Of a stretch of DNA of 64,000 bases, positions 43,488 through 52,527 are shown piece by piece; within the stretch, counting starts at the first letter, position 1, and each line of letters starts with the position of its first letter. Source of the DNA: Flavobacteriia bacterium (GTDB lineage: Bacteria > Bacteroidota > Bacteroidia > Flavobacteriales > Flavobacteriaceae). Where the stretch lies: assembly GCA_004293165.1 (NCBI GenBank), contig RDYL01000005.1:62001-126000 (forward strand), in the 5' to 3' direction. A program made the position numbers and the translations under genes. The notes under the pieces are model-generated. The model searched no databases, was not told the origin of the DNA, and saw nothing but the letters and a program-made list of their open reading frames with translations.

Positions 43488-44195
43488 ATGAAAAACATCA
43501 TAATAGCTAGTACTTCCACTTTACACGGCGGTAATTATTTAGAGTATTTATTACCTGAATTACAATCGTTTTTTTCAAATGTAAAACAATTACTTTTTAT
43601 TCCATACGCAAGACCAAGCGGTATTTCACATGACGATTACACAAAAAAAGTAAGTGAAGCTTTTGATAAAATAAATATTTCGGTAAAAGGAATTCACGAA
43701 TTTGAAAATCCAGTTGAAGCCATTGAAAACGCAGAAGGAATTTTTATAGGTGGAGGAAATACGTTTTTATTAGTGAGCCAACTGTATAAAAACAACGTTA
43801 TTGATGCGCTCGAAAAAGTAGTCAAAAACGGAACACCCTATTTAGGAACCAGTGCAGGAAGTAATATATGCGGATTAACAATGAATACTACTAATGACAT
43901 GCCAATTGTATATCCACCGAGTTTTAGAACTTTAGGATTTGTTTCATTTAACATAAATCCACATTATTTAGACCCGATAGAAGGTTCTACTCACATGGGC
44001 GAAACACGTGAAACCCGAATTAATGAATTTCATCATTTTAATCCGCAACCAGTTGTGGGATTGAGAGAAGGAAGTTGGTTGGAAGTGAAAGGCGATTCTG
44101 TAAAATTAAAAGGAACTTTAACTGCGAGGATTTTCAAAAGAAACGAAAAACCTATTGAAGTGGAACCGGAAACCGAACTTAACGATTTAAAATAA
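43488..44195 (+). CDS. pepE: Dipeptidase E (alpha-aspartyl dipeptidase)
   Basis: A cytoplasmic serine peptidase of family S51 that cleaves Asp-X dipeptides. The 235-residue protein has the nucleophile Ser122 in YLGTSAGSNI, the preceding GIFIGGGNTFLL, and the conserved NINPHYLDP with a His that may complete the site. Length and motifs match PepE. Its stop codon abuts a bidirectional terminator shared with the tRNA-Gly pair. Confidence 0.92.
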   Translation: MKNIIIASTSTLHGGNYLEYLLPELQSFFSNVKQLLFIPYARPSGISHDDYTKKVSEAFDKINISVKGIHEFENPVEAIENAEGIFIGGGNTFLLVSQLYKNNVIDALEKVVKNGTPYLGTSAGSNICGLTMNTTNDMPIVYPPSFRTLGFVSFNINPHYLDPIEGSTHMGETRETRINEFHHFNPQPVVGLREGSWLEVKGDSVKLKGTLTARIFKRNEKPIEVEPETELNDLK

Positions 44196-44224
44196 AAAAA
44201 GCCTTGCAAATGCAAGGCTTTTTT
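44195..44224. terminator. Bidirectional terminator between pepE and tRNA-Gly
   Basis: A 14-bp stem AAAAAAGCCTTGCA/complement with a 2-base centre. Both sides have U-tracts, so it stops pepE and the tRNA transcript. Confidence 0.9.
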
Positions 44225-44228
44225 GTAG

Positions 44229-44301
<73 letters not shown>

Positions 44302-44335
44302 ATTTGATAATTTTTAAAACTTTATCTTGTTTTGG

Positions 44336-44408
<73 letters not shown>

Positions 44409-44465
44409 ATTTGAATTACAAAACTCTAATTTTATTAACAGTTGTATGTATTTCTTTGGTGGGTG

Positions 44466-44498
44466 CAAATATACTTCAAAAGTTTTTTTAATTGCAAA
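44466..44498 (-). promoter_or_regulatory. Promoter of the tRNA-Gly pair
   Basis: On the minus strand TTTG (44495-44498), 21 nt, then TATATTTG (44466-44473): both elements of the Bacteroidota promoter at correct spacing. Transcription would start about 50 nt before the first tRNA. Confidence 0.75.
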
Positions 44499-44592
44499 TT
44501 TTTTTAAATATTTTTTCGAAGCAATTACACTAACTTTACACTAGAATAAACACATTTTACTAAATGATTAGCTTTTAATAAGTTATACAATT

Positions 44593-45045
44593 ATGGAAAT
44601 AAAAAAAATCAGTTCATCAGCCACTTATCCTGTTAGACACGAAGTTTTAAGAAAAGGAAAACCTATTGAAACTTGCCAATTTAAAGGAGATGATGATGAA
44701 AACACTGTTCATTTCGGATTGTATCAAAAAGAGCAATTGATTGGAATTATTTCCATTTTCAAAGAGCCTTCAATATTATTTTCAGAAAAAAATCAACTTC
44801 AAATAAGAGGAATGGCGGTTTTAGAAGAATTTCAAGGCAAAGGATTCGGAGTCGAATTAGTGAAAGCAGCTGAAAATTATTGTATTAATCTGAATGTTGA
44901 TTTAATATGGTTCAACGCTAGAGAAAAAGCTGTACCTTTTTATAAAAAACTAGGTTATACAAGTATTGGAGATTCTTTTTTAATTCCCGATGTTGGCATT
45001 CATTTTGCTATGTATAAGAAAATTCACAAGAATATTATTCAATAA
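44593..45045 (+). CDS. GNAT-family N-acetyltransferase
   Basis: A 150-residue acetyltransferase. The acetyl-CoA binding motif A is LQIRGMAVLEEFQGKGFGVELVKAAE (Q/RxxGxG/A as QGKGFG), followed by motif B (WFNAREKAVPFYKKLGYTSIGDSF). It has no signal peptide. The substrate is unknown. It is followed 33 bp later by the L,D-transpeptidase and may share a transcript with it. Confidence 0.88.
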   Translation: MEIKKISSSATYPVRHEVLRKGKPIETCQFKGDDDENTVHFGLYQKEQLIGIISIFKEPSILFSEKNQLQIRGMAVLEEFQGKGFGVELVKAAENYCINLNVDLIWFNAREKAVPFYKKLGYTSIGDSFLIPDVGIHFAMYKKIHKNIIQ

Positions 45046-45078
45046 TTTTTACTATATTTATATCACAATTGCGATTTT

Positions 45079-46662
45079 ATGAAAAAAATTACGATTTTAC
45101 TCTTTATTCTCTCCTTATTTTCCTGTAAAAAGGAACCTAAAGTCATCGCTTTTGAAAATAATATCATTAAGGACACTGTATTAAATATCATCATAAGACC
45201 TGTTCATCCTAACTTACTTGAAGGCAAATCAGATAGTTTGATGACCTATTATCAAAAACTTAATTTTCACGAAATTTGGTATTTAGAAGAAAACAGAAAA
45301 GACTTAATTAATGAAATCAAATCTTGCTTTGAAGACGGATTAAATCCAAACGATTATGAAATCAAAATAATTGAAGATTTAGAAAGTAAGAGATCCGAAT
45401 TAAATGATGAAGATATCGTAAAGTATGACATTTTACTTACTGAAACATTCGAAAAATTAGCCAATCATCTGCATAAAGGAAAACTAAATCCAAAAAAACT
45501 ATATACAGATTGGGACTTAGTAACTAAAGAAATTGCTCTTTCTCCCCTTTTAGAGAAAGGAATCAAAGAGAAAAAAATTGCAAGTACTTTTAAAGACTTA
45601 AAACCAAATCATATTGTATATCAATCACTCAAAAAAAATTTAATAGAAATTGACAAACTTCCCAATATTACTTTTGAAAAAATAACTGTTAAAAATAAAA
45701 TTGTTTTAAACGATACCTTACCTGAAATGGTTAAAATCAAAAAACGATTAGCCTATTGGAAAGATTTCAAAAACAAAGACAGTCTTATTACTTGGGTATA
45801 CGATTCGTTAACTTTCAAAGCTGTTAAACGTTTTCAAGCACGACATGGATTATCTCAAGATGGCGTAATTGGTATAGGCACAATAAAAGCATTAAATAGC
45901 ACAAAAAGCGAACGCAAAGAACAAATTATTGCAAATTTAGAACGATGGAAATGGTACCCTTCTGATTTAGGCGAACAATATCTGATTGCAAATATTCCAG
46001 ATTATATGCTTCATTATGTTAGAGGTAAAGACACAATTGCCAAACACAGAATTGTAGTTGGAACACCCAAACGAAAAACCCCGATACTAACATCCAAATT
46101 ATCTAATTTTGTTTTTAACCCAACGTGGACAATACCACCAACAATCATAAAAGAAGATTTAAAACCCGCTGCCACAAAAAACAGAGACTACTTCCTTTCT
46201 CGACAACTTACAATATATAATAGTAGTGGTAAAATTGTGAATCCAAACGATTGGAATCCTGCTAAAGCAAATAATTATAGGTATGTACAAAAACCAGGCA
46301 ACAATAACTCTCTGGGATTAGTAAAACTTAATTTTGCAAATCGACATTCTGTTTATTTACATGATACTAATCATCGTGATTATTTTGTAAAAACCTATCG
46401 TTCTTTAAGTTCTGGATGTGTTCGTGTTGAAAATCCTTTAGTGTTAACCCAGCAAATTTTGAGCAAAATTAATCCAGAAAAATGGAGTGGAAAAGAAATT
46501 GATTCAATTCTAAAACTAGAGAAAACAAAAACAGTGTCTGTAAAAGACACTGTAAATATTTATTTATTCTATTGGACAAGTTGGTTAGAAAACGGTAAAC
46601 TTCAATTTAGAGAAGATATTTATGAACTTGACAAAGAGTTATATTTAAAATTAAGAAACTAA
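45079..46662 (+). CDS. L,D-transpeptidase (YcbB/LdtD-like) lipoprotein
   Basis: A 527-residue envelope enzyme. Lipoprotein signal MKKITILLFILSLFSC (Cys at 16); a scaffold domain (about 60-200, with NPNDYEIKIIEDL and HLHKGKLNPKKL); a peptidoglycan-binding domain (about 240-285, VKRFQARHGLSQDGVIGIGTIKAL); and a YkuD catalytic domain with VYLHDTNH and the active Cys447 in SSGCVRVENP. It makes 3-3 cross-links between DAP residues or attaches proteins to the wall. Its 3' end overlaps the convergent second L,D-transpeptidase by 12 bp. Confidence 0.92.
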   Translation: MKKITILLFILSLFSCKKEPKVIAFENNIIKDTVLNIIIRPVHPNLLEGKSDSLMTYYQKLNFHEIWYLEENRKDLINEIKSCFEDGLNPNDYEIKIIEDLESKRSELNDEDIVKYDILLTETFEKLANHLHKGKLNPKKLYTDWDLVTKEIALSPLLEKGIKEKKIASTFKDLKPNHIVYQSLKKNLIEIDKLPNITFEKITVKNKIVLNDTLPEMVKIKKRLAYWKDFKNKDSLITWVYDSLTFKAVKRFQARHGLSQDGVIGIGTIKALNSTKSERKEQIIANLERWKWYPSDLGEQYLIANIPDYMLHYVRGKDTIAKHRIVVGTPKRKTPILTSKLSNFVFNPTWTIPPTIIKEDLKPAATKNRDYFLSRQLTIYNSSGKIVNPNDWNPAKANNYRYVQKPGNNNSLGLVKLNFANRHSVYLHDTNHRDYFVKTYRSLSSGCVRVENPLVLTQQILSKINPEKWSGKEIDSILKLEKTKTVSVKDTVNIYLFYWTSWLENGKLQFREDIYELDKELYLKLRN

Positions 46663-47382
46663 TTTAGACTTCGCAACATAAGTTCTTGATGGATGATAAA
46701 TAAAGATACAAGATTTACCTTTAATGGTTTCAATCAGTTCTTTATGTAATTCATAAGGAACAGCAGGACAACCTTGACTTCTACCCAATCTTCCCGTATT
46801 TTTGATAAAAGACTTGCTTACATAATCTGCACCATGAACCACAACTGCTCTATTTCTTGCATTGTCATTTATTCCATACTCCATTCCATCTAAACGCAAA
46901 GACAATCCATGTTTTCCTGTGTAAGTTTCACCTGTAATATAAAAACCTAAACTGCTTTTAAATGATTCATTTGTATTAGAAAAATCTTTTGCATATTCCA
47001 ATCCCGAATTTCTACCATGGGCAACCAATGATTTTAAAAGAACCTTTTGATTTTTCATATCAATAACCCACATTCTTTCTTGAGTTGATGATAAACTAAA
47101 ATCAACAATCGTTAATATTTCATTTTGAATTTTACCTTGTTGTTTTAATAATTCATAACCCTCAAAAGCAGCAATAAAACTATCAAATGTTGGCAAAGAA
47201 AAACCATTAGCATCAATTACGTTAAAACATAATTTCGCTTTAGCTTCGAAGGTTGCCTTAATATTGGCTGCAATTAATTTAGGATCAGTAGCGTTTATTT
47301 TATTCTTTGTGCTTTCTATTACATTTAAAGGCTTAAACGAAAAAACACAAAATAAAATTACAGGCAAAATTCGATAAATCAT
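46651..47382 (-). CDS. Murein L,D-transpeptidase catalytic-domain protein
   Basis: A 243-residue exported protein with a signal peptide (YRILPVILFCVFSF). The C-terminal half is a YkuD-like domain: DFSLSSTQERMWVIDMKNQKV, HGRNSGLEY, VVHGADYVSKSFI and the catalytic Cys205 in GRSQGCPAVP. It belongs to the second Ldt subfamily, without PG-binding domain. It is convergent with the YcbB-like gene; both act on peptidoglycan but share no domain apart from the fold. Confidence 0.88.
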   Translation of the reverse strand: MIYRILPVILFCVFSFKPLNVIESTKNKINATDPKLIAANIKATFEAKAKLCFNVIDANGFSLPTFDSFIAAFEGYELLKQQGKIQNEILTIVDFSLSSTQERMWVIDMKNQKVLLKSLVAHGRNSGLEYAKDFSNTNESFKSSLGFYITGETYTGKHGLSLRLDGMEYGINDNARNRAVVVHGADYVSKSFIKNTGRLGRSQGCPAVPYELHKELIETIKGKSCIFIYHPSRTYVAKSKLVS

Positions 47383-47546
47383 TGTTAATCTAGCAGTTAT
47401 AATGTTGTTGTAAGTGCCAAATATATTTATTTTTTTCTAACCTGCAAACTTTATTATGTATTTTATCGAAATTTTAAGTCTTTCGTCGATTATTCTCGTA
47501 AAAGTTAAACATAATATAAAAAAAGTAGACATATAAAGCAATATGA

Positions 47547-47554
47547 TAATTTTG
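47547..47554 (+). promoter_or_regulatory. -7 promoter element of the DUF5916-type gene
   Basis: TAATTTTG matches TAnnTTTG, about 17 nt before the ATG at 47572. Confidence 0.5.
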
Positions 47555-47571
47555 CATACTATTTATACTAT

Positions 47572-49983
47572 ATGACAAACTCTATAAAACTACTTATATT
47601 TTCTTTCACTGTTTTTTCCACTTGTGTAGTAGCGCAACAGAAAAAGACAATAACAACAACCAAGACAAAAGAATTTATTTCTATTGATGGTGAATTGAAT
47701 GAAAAATCTTGGGAAAATATAGACATCGCCACAAACTTTGTTTCCTTAGAACCTAAAAATGGAACTCCCATACCTGAAGAATTTAAAACGGAGGTTAAAG
47801 TATTGTATTCGGACGATGCAATTTATATAGGTGCTAAATTATACGACCCAAATCCTTCTCAAATATTAAAAGAGCTTGTAGAAAGAGACGAAATTGGTAC
47901 ATCCGATTTTTTTGGTATTTTTATTAATGGTTATAATGATGGACAGCAAGAATTTAGATTTTTTGTAACCGCTGCAAACGGACAAATCGATACTAATTTT
48001 ACTTCTTCTGATGGTGAAGACGGTTCTTGGAATGCTATTTGGGAAAGTAATGCAAAAATTACCGACTTCGGCTATGTCATCGAAATGAAAATCCCCTATG
48101 CAGCTCTTCGTTTTCCAGAACAAGACAAACAAACTTGGGGTATTAATTTTTTTAGAGAAGTTAGACGAGAAAGACAAAAATACACTTGGAGTCCAATAGA
48201 TAATAAAATTGGAGCTATCTCGCAACAAGCAGGATTATTAACCGGAATTGAAAACATTAAAACACCAACTCGATTGTTTTTAATTCCTTATTCTTCATTT
48301 TACTTGTCGGGCAGTGACACTAAAAAAACCAAAGGCGAATTAAAAGGCGGGCTCGATATTAAATACGGCATAAACGATGCTTTCACCTTAGATGCTATTT
48401 TAGTTCCCGATTTTGGCCAAACTAAATTTGATAATGTGGTTTTAAATTTAGGTCCATTCGAACAACAATTTAACGAAAACAGACCCTTTTTCACAGAAGG
48501 TACCGATATTTTTAATAAAGGAAATTTATTGTATTCGAGAAGAATTGGTCAAACTCCCAATCTAAACATAAACATTGCAGAAAACGAATCTATCATAAAT
48601 TATCCTGGCGCAATAAATTTATTAAACGCAATGAAAATTTCAGGACGAGATAAAGACGGGCTAGGTATTGGTTTTTTAAATGCAATTACAGAAAAAACAA
48701 TGGCAACGGTTTCAAATGATGACAATGGCGAAACAAGACAAATAGAAGTTTCTCCATTAACCAATTACAATGTAACTGTTTTTGACCAACGCTTTAATCA
48801 AAATTCATCAGTAACTTTTATCAATACAAATGTAACCAGAAATGGAAGTTTTAGAGACGCAAACGTTACGGGATTACTTTTTGATTTAAACGATAAATCA
48901 AATAAATATAATATCTCTGGAGGTTTAAAATCTAGCAGCATTAACGATACTGAAAACTCTAACGGAATAAACGCATCAGTATATTTGGCTGAAAAAAATG
49001 GTAAATTCAGATATAGTTTTGGAGGTGATTATGTTTCAAAAGACTTTGACAATAATGACTTAGGGATCAACTTCAGAACAAATTATTACTCCGTTTACAA
49101 CGATGCTAATTATAGAATTTTAAATCCAAACAGCATTTTTAATACCTTTAGAATAAGCTTGGCTTCCTATTTTGAATTTTACAAACCAACCAATCAAATT
49201 CAGTCAAGTAATTTTAATATGAACCTAAATTCTACCAATAAAAAAAATCATTACTTTGGTGGTGGATTAAACTTTAATCCGTTTAAAAATTACAATTATT
49301 ACGAACCTAGAGTAGCCGACAGATATTTTGTAAATCCAGAAAATGCAGGAGGTTATTTCTATTTTTCATCCAATTATAATAATAAATTTGCTGTCGACTT
49401 TAATCCATACATAACACATGTTCTTAATGAAAACCGCTACGAAGCAGGTGTAAATATTAGTCCGAGGTATCGATTTAACGATAAATTTTCATTAGTCTAT
49501 AGTTTTGATTATTTCAAGCAAAAAAATGATATAGGGTTTATTGATTTGGTCAACGATGACATCATTTTTGCAAGACGTGACAGAGATACCTATACCAATT
49601 CAATTACAAGTAAATTTTCTATTAGTAGTGTAATGAATTTCAATTTATCTGTAAGACATTATTGGGCTCTAGCAGAAAACAACCAAATTAACACTTTAAA
49701 CACTGACGGTAGTTTAACACCTAACGACACCTATACAACTAATAAAAATTCAAATTTTAGCACTTGGAATTTAGATTTATCCTATTCCTGGTGGTTTGCC
49801 CCGGGTAGTCAAATGTCTGTACTATATAGAAACAATGCTGCTACATTTGACAGAACCATCAATAAAAGTTTTAATTCAAATTTTTCCAATTTATTCGAAG
49901 ATAATCTAAATCATGTTTTATCGATAAGTGTTCGCTATTTCATTGATTACAATCAAGCTAAAAACTGGATTAGAAAAGGTTAA
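47572..49983 (+). CDS. DUF5916-type outer-membrane protein with CBM9-like domain
   Basis: An 803-residue exported protein. Signal peptide (LLIFSFTVFSTCVVAQ), then a carbohydrate-binding family-9-like sandwich (about 30-215, IDGELNEKSWENI, DAIYIGAKLYD, DFFGIFINGYNDGQQEFRFF, MKIPYAALRF, GINFFREVRR), then a long beta-rich region ending in repeated amphipathic strands and the C-terminus NWIRKG. This architecture is the DUF5916 family, often located near hydrolases; the role is not established but suggests surface glycan binding in an outer-membrane barrel. Single gene. Confidence 0.8.
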   Translation: MTNSIKLLIFSFTVFSTCVVAQQKKTITTTKTKEFISIDGELNEKSWENIDIATNFVSLEPKNGTPIPEEFKTEVKVLYSDDAIYIGAKLYDPNPSQILKELVERDEIGTSDFFGIFINGYNDGQQEFRFFVTAANGQIDTNFTSSDGEDGSWNAIWESNAKITDFGYVIEMKIPYAALRFPEQDKQTWGINFFREVRRERQKYTWSPIDNKIGAISQQAGLLTGIENIKTPTRLFLIPYSSFYLSGSDTKKTKGELKGGLDIKYGINDAFTLDAILVPDFGQTKFDNVVLNLGPFEQQFNENRPFFTEGTDIFNKGNLLYSRRIGQTPNLNINIAENESIINYPGAINLLNAMKISGRDKDGLGIGFLNAITEKTMATVSNDDNGETRQIEVSPLTNYNVTVFDQRFNQNSSVTFINTNVTRNGSFRDANVTGLLFDLNDKSNKYNISGGLKSSSINDTENSNGINASVYLAEKNGKFRYSFGGDYVSKDFDNNDLGINFRTNYYSVYNDANYRILNPNSIFNTFRISLASYFEFYKPTNQIQSSNFNMNLNSTNKKNHYFGGGLNFNPFKNYNYYEPRVADRYFVNPENAGGYFYFSSNYNNKFAVDFNPYITHVLNENRYEAGVNISPRYRFNDKFSLVYSFDYFKQKNDIGFIDLVNDDIIFARRDRDTYTNSITSKFSISSVMNFNLSVRHYWALAENNQINTLNTDGSLTPNDTYTTNKNSNFSTWNLDLSYSWWFAPGSQMSVLYRNNAATFDRTINKSFNSNFSNLFEDNLNHVLSISVRYFIDYNQAKNWIRKG

Positions 49984-50018
49984 AACACTTAATCGTTTTC
50001 GTAATTTTAGAACTGTTT

Positions 50019-50051
50019 TTTGCGCAAAAATTAGCCAATTGTTTATCTTTG
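50019..50051 (+). promoter_or_regulatory. Promoter of gpmI
   Basis: TTTG (50019-50022), 21 nt, TATCTTTG (50044-50051): both Bacteroidota elements at ideal spacing, starting transcription about 10 nt before the ATG at 50067. The in-frame TTG at 50049 lies inside the -7 box, so it cannot be the start. Confidence 0.78.
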
Positions 50052-50066
50052 TACAAACACACAAAA

Positions 50067-51584
50067 ATGAACAAAAAAGTAATTTTAATGATTTTAGATG
50101 GTTGGGGAAAATCGGCCGACCCAAAAGTTTCTGCAATAGATAACGCGAATACTCCTTTTATTGATAGTTTATATACCAAATATGCAAATGCACAATTAAG
50201 AACAGATGGCTTAAACGTAGGTTTGCCTGAAGGTCAAATGGGAAATTCTGAAGTTGGCCATATGAATTTAGGCGCTGGACGAATTGTATATCAAGATCTA
50301 GCCAAACTTAATTTAGCCGTTGAAAACAAAACCATGAGTCAGGAAAGACCGCTTATGGACGCTTTTAATTATGCAACTAAGAACAACAAATCGATTCATT
50401 TTTTAGGATTAGTTTCTGATGGCGGAGTGCATTCTCACACATCACATTTACGAGGTTTAATTGATGTAGCTCAAGAAAAGGGTGTTCAAAACATGTTTGT
50501 TCATGCATTTACAGACGGAAGAGATGTTGATCCAAAATCAGGAGCAAAATACATTTCAGATCTAGAAAAATATTTACAAAACACTAACTCAAAATTAGCT
50601 TCCGTGATTGGAAGATATTATGCAATGGATAGAGACAAACGTTGGGAACGTGTAAAACTGGCTTATGATTTGGTTGTTAATGCAGAAGGGACTCATTCCA
50701 AAAATGCAGTAGCAAGTATCAATGAAAGTTATTCCAAAGACGTTACTGACGAATTTATTCATCCTATTGTGATGGTTGACGAAAGCAACAATCCAATTGC
50801 AAAAATTCAAGACGATGATGTAGTAATTTTCTTCAACTTTAGAACCGATAGAGGAAGAGAATTAACGGAAGTTTTATCCCAAAAAGATTTCCACGAATTC
50901 AATATGCATAAATTGAATTTGTATTATGTTACCATGACCAATTATGATGAAACGTATAAAAATGTTCATGTAATTTATGACAAAGACAATGTAACAGAAA
51001 CCTTAGGTGAAGTACTTGAAAAAGCTAATAAAAAACAAATTCGTATTGCCGAAACCGAGAAATATCCGCACGTTACGTTTTTCTTTTCTGGCGGAAGAGA
51101 AGAACCATTTGTAGGCGAAACACGTATTTTAAAAAATTCTCCAAAAGTTGCAACATACGATTTACAGCCCGAAATGAGTGCTTTTGAACTAAAAGATGCT
51201 TTAGTCACAGAATTAAAAAAGAAGGAAGTTGATTTTGTATGCCTTAATTTTGCCAATGGCGATATGGTAGGACACACTGGTGTTATGGAGGCAGCAATTA
51301 AAGCCTGCGAAGCAGTTGATACTTGTGTAAAAGAAGTAGTTGAAACAGCATTAGAAAACAACTATACTACAATTATCATCGCTGATCACGGAAATTGTGA
51401 AACAATGATTAATCCTGACGGTTCTCCAAATACTGCACACACAACAAATCCTGTTCCTATTATTCTGGTTGACAAAGACCTAAAAAAGATTAATAATGGT
51501 GTTCTTGGCGATATTGCACCTACTATTTTAGAATTAATGGGAATTCAAAAACCCGAAGTCATGACATGTAAATCGCTATTATGA
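50067..51584 (+). CDS. gpmI: 2,3-bisphosphoglycerate-independent phosphoglycerate mutase
   Basis: Interconverts 3- and 2-phosphoglycerate in glycolysis/gluconeogenesis using two metal ions and a phosphoserine. The 505-residue alkaline-phosphatase-fold enzyme begins MNKKVILMILDGWG, has the catalytic Ser61 in GNSEVGHMNLGAGR, SDGGVHSH, DGRDVDPKSG, RYYAMDRDKRW, NFANGDMVGHTG and ADHGNCE. Length is as expected. Its stop overlaps the start of a tiny lipoprotein gene (ATGA). Confidence 0.96.
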   Translation: MNKKVILMILDGWGKSADPKVSAIDNANTPFIDSLYTKYANAQLRTDGLNVGLPEGQMGNSEVGHMNLGAGRIVYQDLAKLNLAVENKTMSQERPLMDAFNYATKNNKSIHFLGLVSDGGVHSHTSHLRGLIDVAQEKGVQNMFVHAFTDGRDVDPKSGAKYISDLEKYLQNTNSKLASVIGRYYAMDRDKRWERVKLAYDLVVNAEGTHSKNAVASINESYSKDVTDEFIHPIVMVDESNNPIAKIQDDDVVIFFNFRTDRGRELTEVLSQKDFHEFNMHKLNLYYVTMTNYDETYKNVHVIYDKDNVTETLGEVLEKANKKQIRIAETEKYPHVTFFFSGGREEPFVGETRILKNSPKVATYDLQPEMSAFELKDALVTELKKKEVDFVCLNFANGDMVGHTGVMEAAIKACEAVDTCVKEVVETALENNYTTIIIADHGNCETMINPDGSPNTAHTTNPVPIILVDKDLKKINNGVLGDIAPTILELMGIQKPEVMTCKSLL

Positions 51585-51742
51585 TGAAGAAAATAATATA
51601 CTTACTTTTTATTTCATTATTTTTTAGCTGCGTTGCAACAAAAGGCGCAGATGGAAAACCAGGAGAAAATGGAAAACCAGGCAAAAACAACGAAAAAGGA
51701 GAAGACGGCAAGGATAACGCCAAAACAATACACATAAAATAA
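51581..51742 (+). CDS. 53-residue lipoprotein with collagen-like Gly-X-Y repeats
   Basis: A short frame from ATG 51581 (a second Met follows) overlaps the gpmI stop as ATGATG. It encodes a lipoprotein signal (KKIIYLLFISLFFSC, Cys at 17) and then about 30 residues with Gly at roughly every third position (GADGKPGENGKPGKN, then EKGEDGKDN), collagen-like and rich in Lys, Glu and Pro. It ends just before a terminator. Coupling to gpmI suggests it is expressed; its role is unknown. It is too short for most gene callers, so coding status is likely but not certain. Confidence 0.65.
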   Translation: MMKKIIYLLFISLFFSCVATKGADGKPGENGKPGKNNEKGEDGKDNAKTIHIK

Positions 51743-51748
51743 CAACTC

Positions 51749-51776
51749 AAATCCCGATTTTTTCGGGATTTTTTTA
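51749..51776 (+). terminator. Terminator of the gpmI unit
   Basis: A 9-bp stem AAATCCCGA/TCGGGATTT with a 5-T loop and a T-rich tail, 7 bp after the small lipoprotein stop. Confidence 0.88.
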
Positions 51777-51828
51777 TTGCGATTTCTAAAATAAAAGTTA
51801 AACTTTTTTACATTGATAGTATTACTAT

Positions 51829-51836
51829 TATATTTG
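51829..51836 (+). promoter_or_regulatory. -7 promoter element of the TetR-ABC-HlyD-TolC operon
   Basis: TATATTTG matches TAnnTTTG, 19 nt before the TetR ATG. Confidence 0.55.
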
Positions 51837-51855
51837 CACTATTAAAACACAAATT

Positions 51856-52527
51856 ATGCCTAATTTACTTTCAAATGTAAAAATTACAATTAATGAAAAA
51901 CTATATGTTAAAGATCCTGAGACATCAGAATTGGGTAGAAACATATTAAAAAATAGTATTCTGTTAATTGACGAAATTGGCTTTGAAGCATTTACTTTCA
52001 AAAAATTGGGAGAAAAAATACAATCCAATGAAAGTTCAATTTATCGCTATTTTGAAAACAAACACAAATTACTAGTATACCTTTCTTCTTGGTATTGGTC
52101 ATGGATAGAATACAATTTAGTTTTTGCAACACATAACATTACCAATCCCGAAGAAAAATTAATCATCAGCCTTAAAATAATAACTCAAAACATTGTAGAC
52201 GATAAAAACACGCCACATATTGATGAGTCTATTTTAAATAGGATTATAATATCTGATTTTTCAAAAACATTACTAACAAAAGACGTTGATGAAGAAAACA
52301 AAGAAGGTTTTTTCTTAGTATACAAACGTTTAATATATCGTTTAACAGAAACCATAAGTTTAGTAAATCCAAATTATCCTTATGCAAAAAGTCTAGCGTC
52401 ATCAATAGTTCAAGGAGCCTTACACCAACACTATTTGAAAGACCACTTTAAAACCATTACTAACTTATCTGAAAAAGATTGCTTGTCTGACTTTTATATT
52501 GATATGATCAAAAAAACATTATTATGA
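51856..52527 (+). CDS. TetR/AcrR-family regulator
   Basis: A 223-residue protein with an N-terminal TetR DNA-binding domain (about 22-70: LKNSILLIDEIGFEAFTFKKLGEK, then the recognition helix SNESSIYRYFENKHKLLVYL) and an all-helical ligand-binding part. It is the first gene of a four-gene export operon and overlaps the next gene by 4 bp, so it probably controls its own operon in response to an exported compound. No operator palindrome is obvious near the promoter. Confidence 0.88.
   Translation: MPNLLSNVKITINEKLYVKDPETSELGRNILKNSILLIDEIGFEAFTFKKLGEKIQSNESSIYRYFENKHKLLVYLSSWYWSWIEYNLVFATHNITNPEEKLIISLKIITQNIVDDKNTPHIDESILNRIIISDFSKTLLTKDVDEENKEGFFLVYKRLIYRLTETISLVNPNYPYAKSLASSIVQGALHQHYLKDHFKTITNLSEKDCLSDFYIDMIKKTLL

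Noticed and set aside
44302..44335. Spacer between the two tRNA-Gly genes as a separate ncRNA
   Set aside because: Only 34 AT-rich bases without structure; simply the intertRNA spacer.
49918..50179. Several short overlapping frames on both strands between the DUF5916-type gene and gpmI
   Set aside because: They overlap each other, the gpmI promoter and the gene ends, and show no homology-like features.
50975..51361. Minus-strand 128-codon frame inside gpmI
   Set aside because: Antisense shadow of a conserved enzyme with no promoter or homology.
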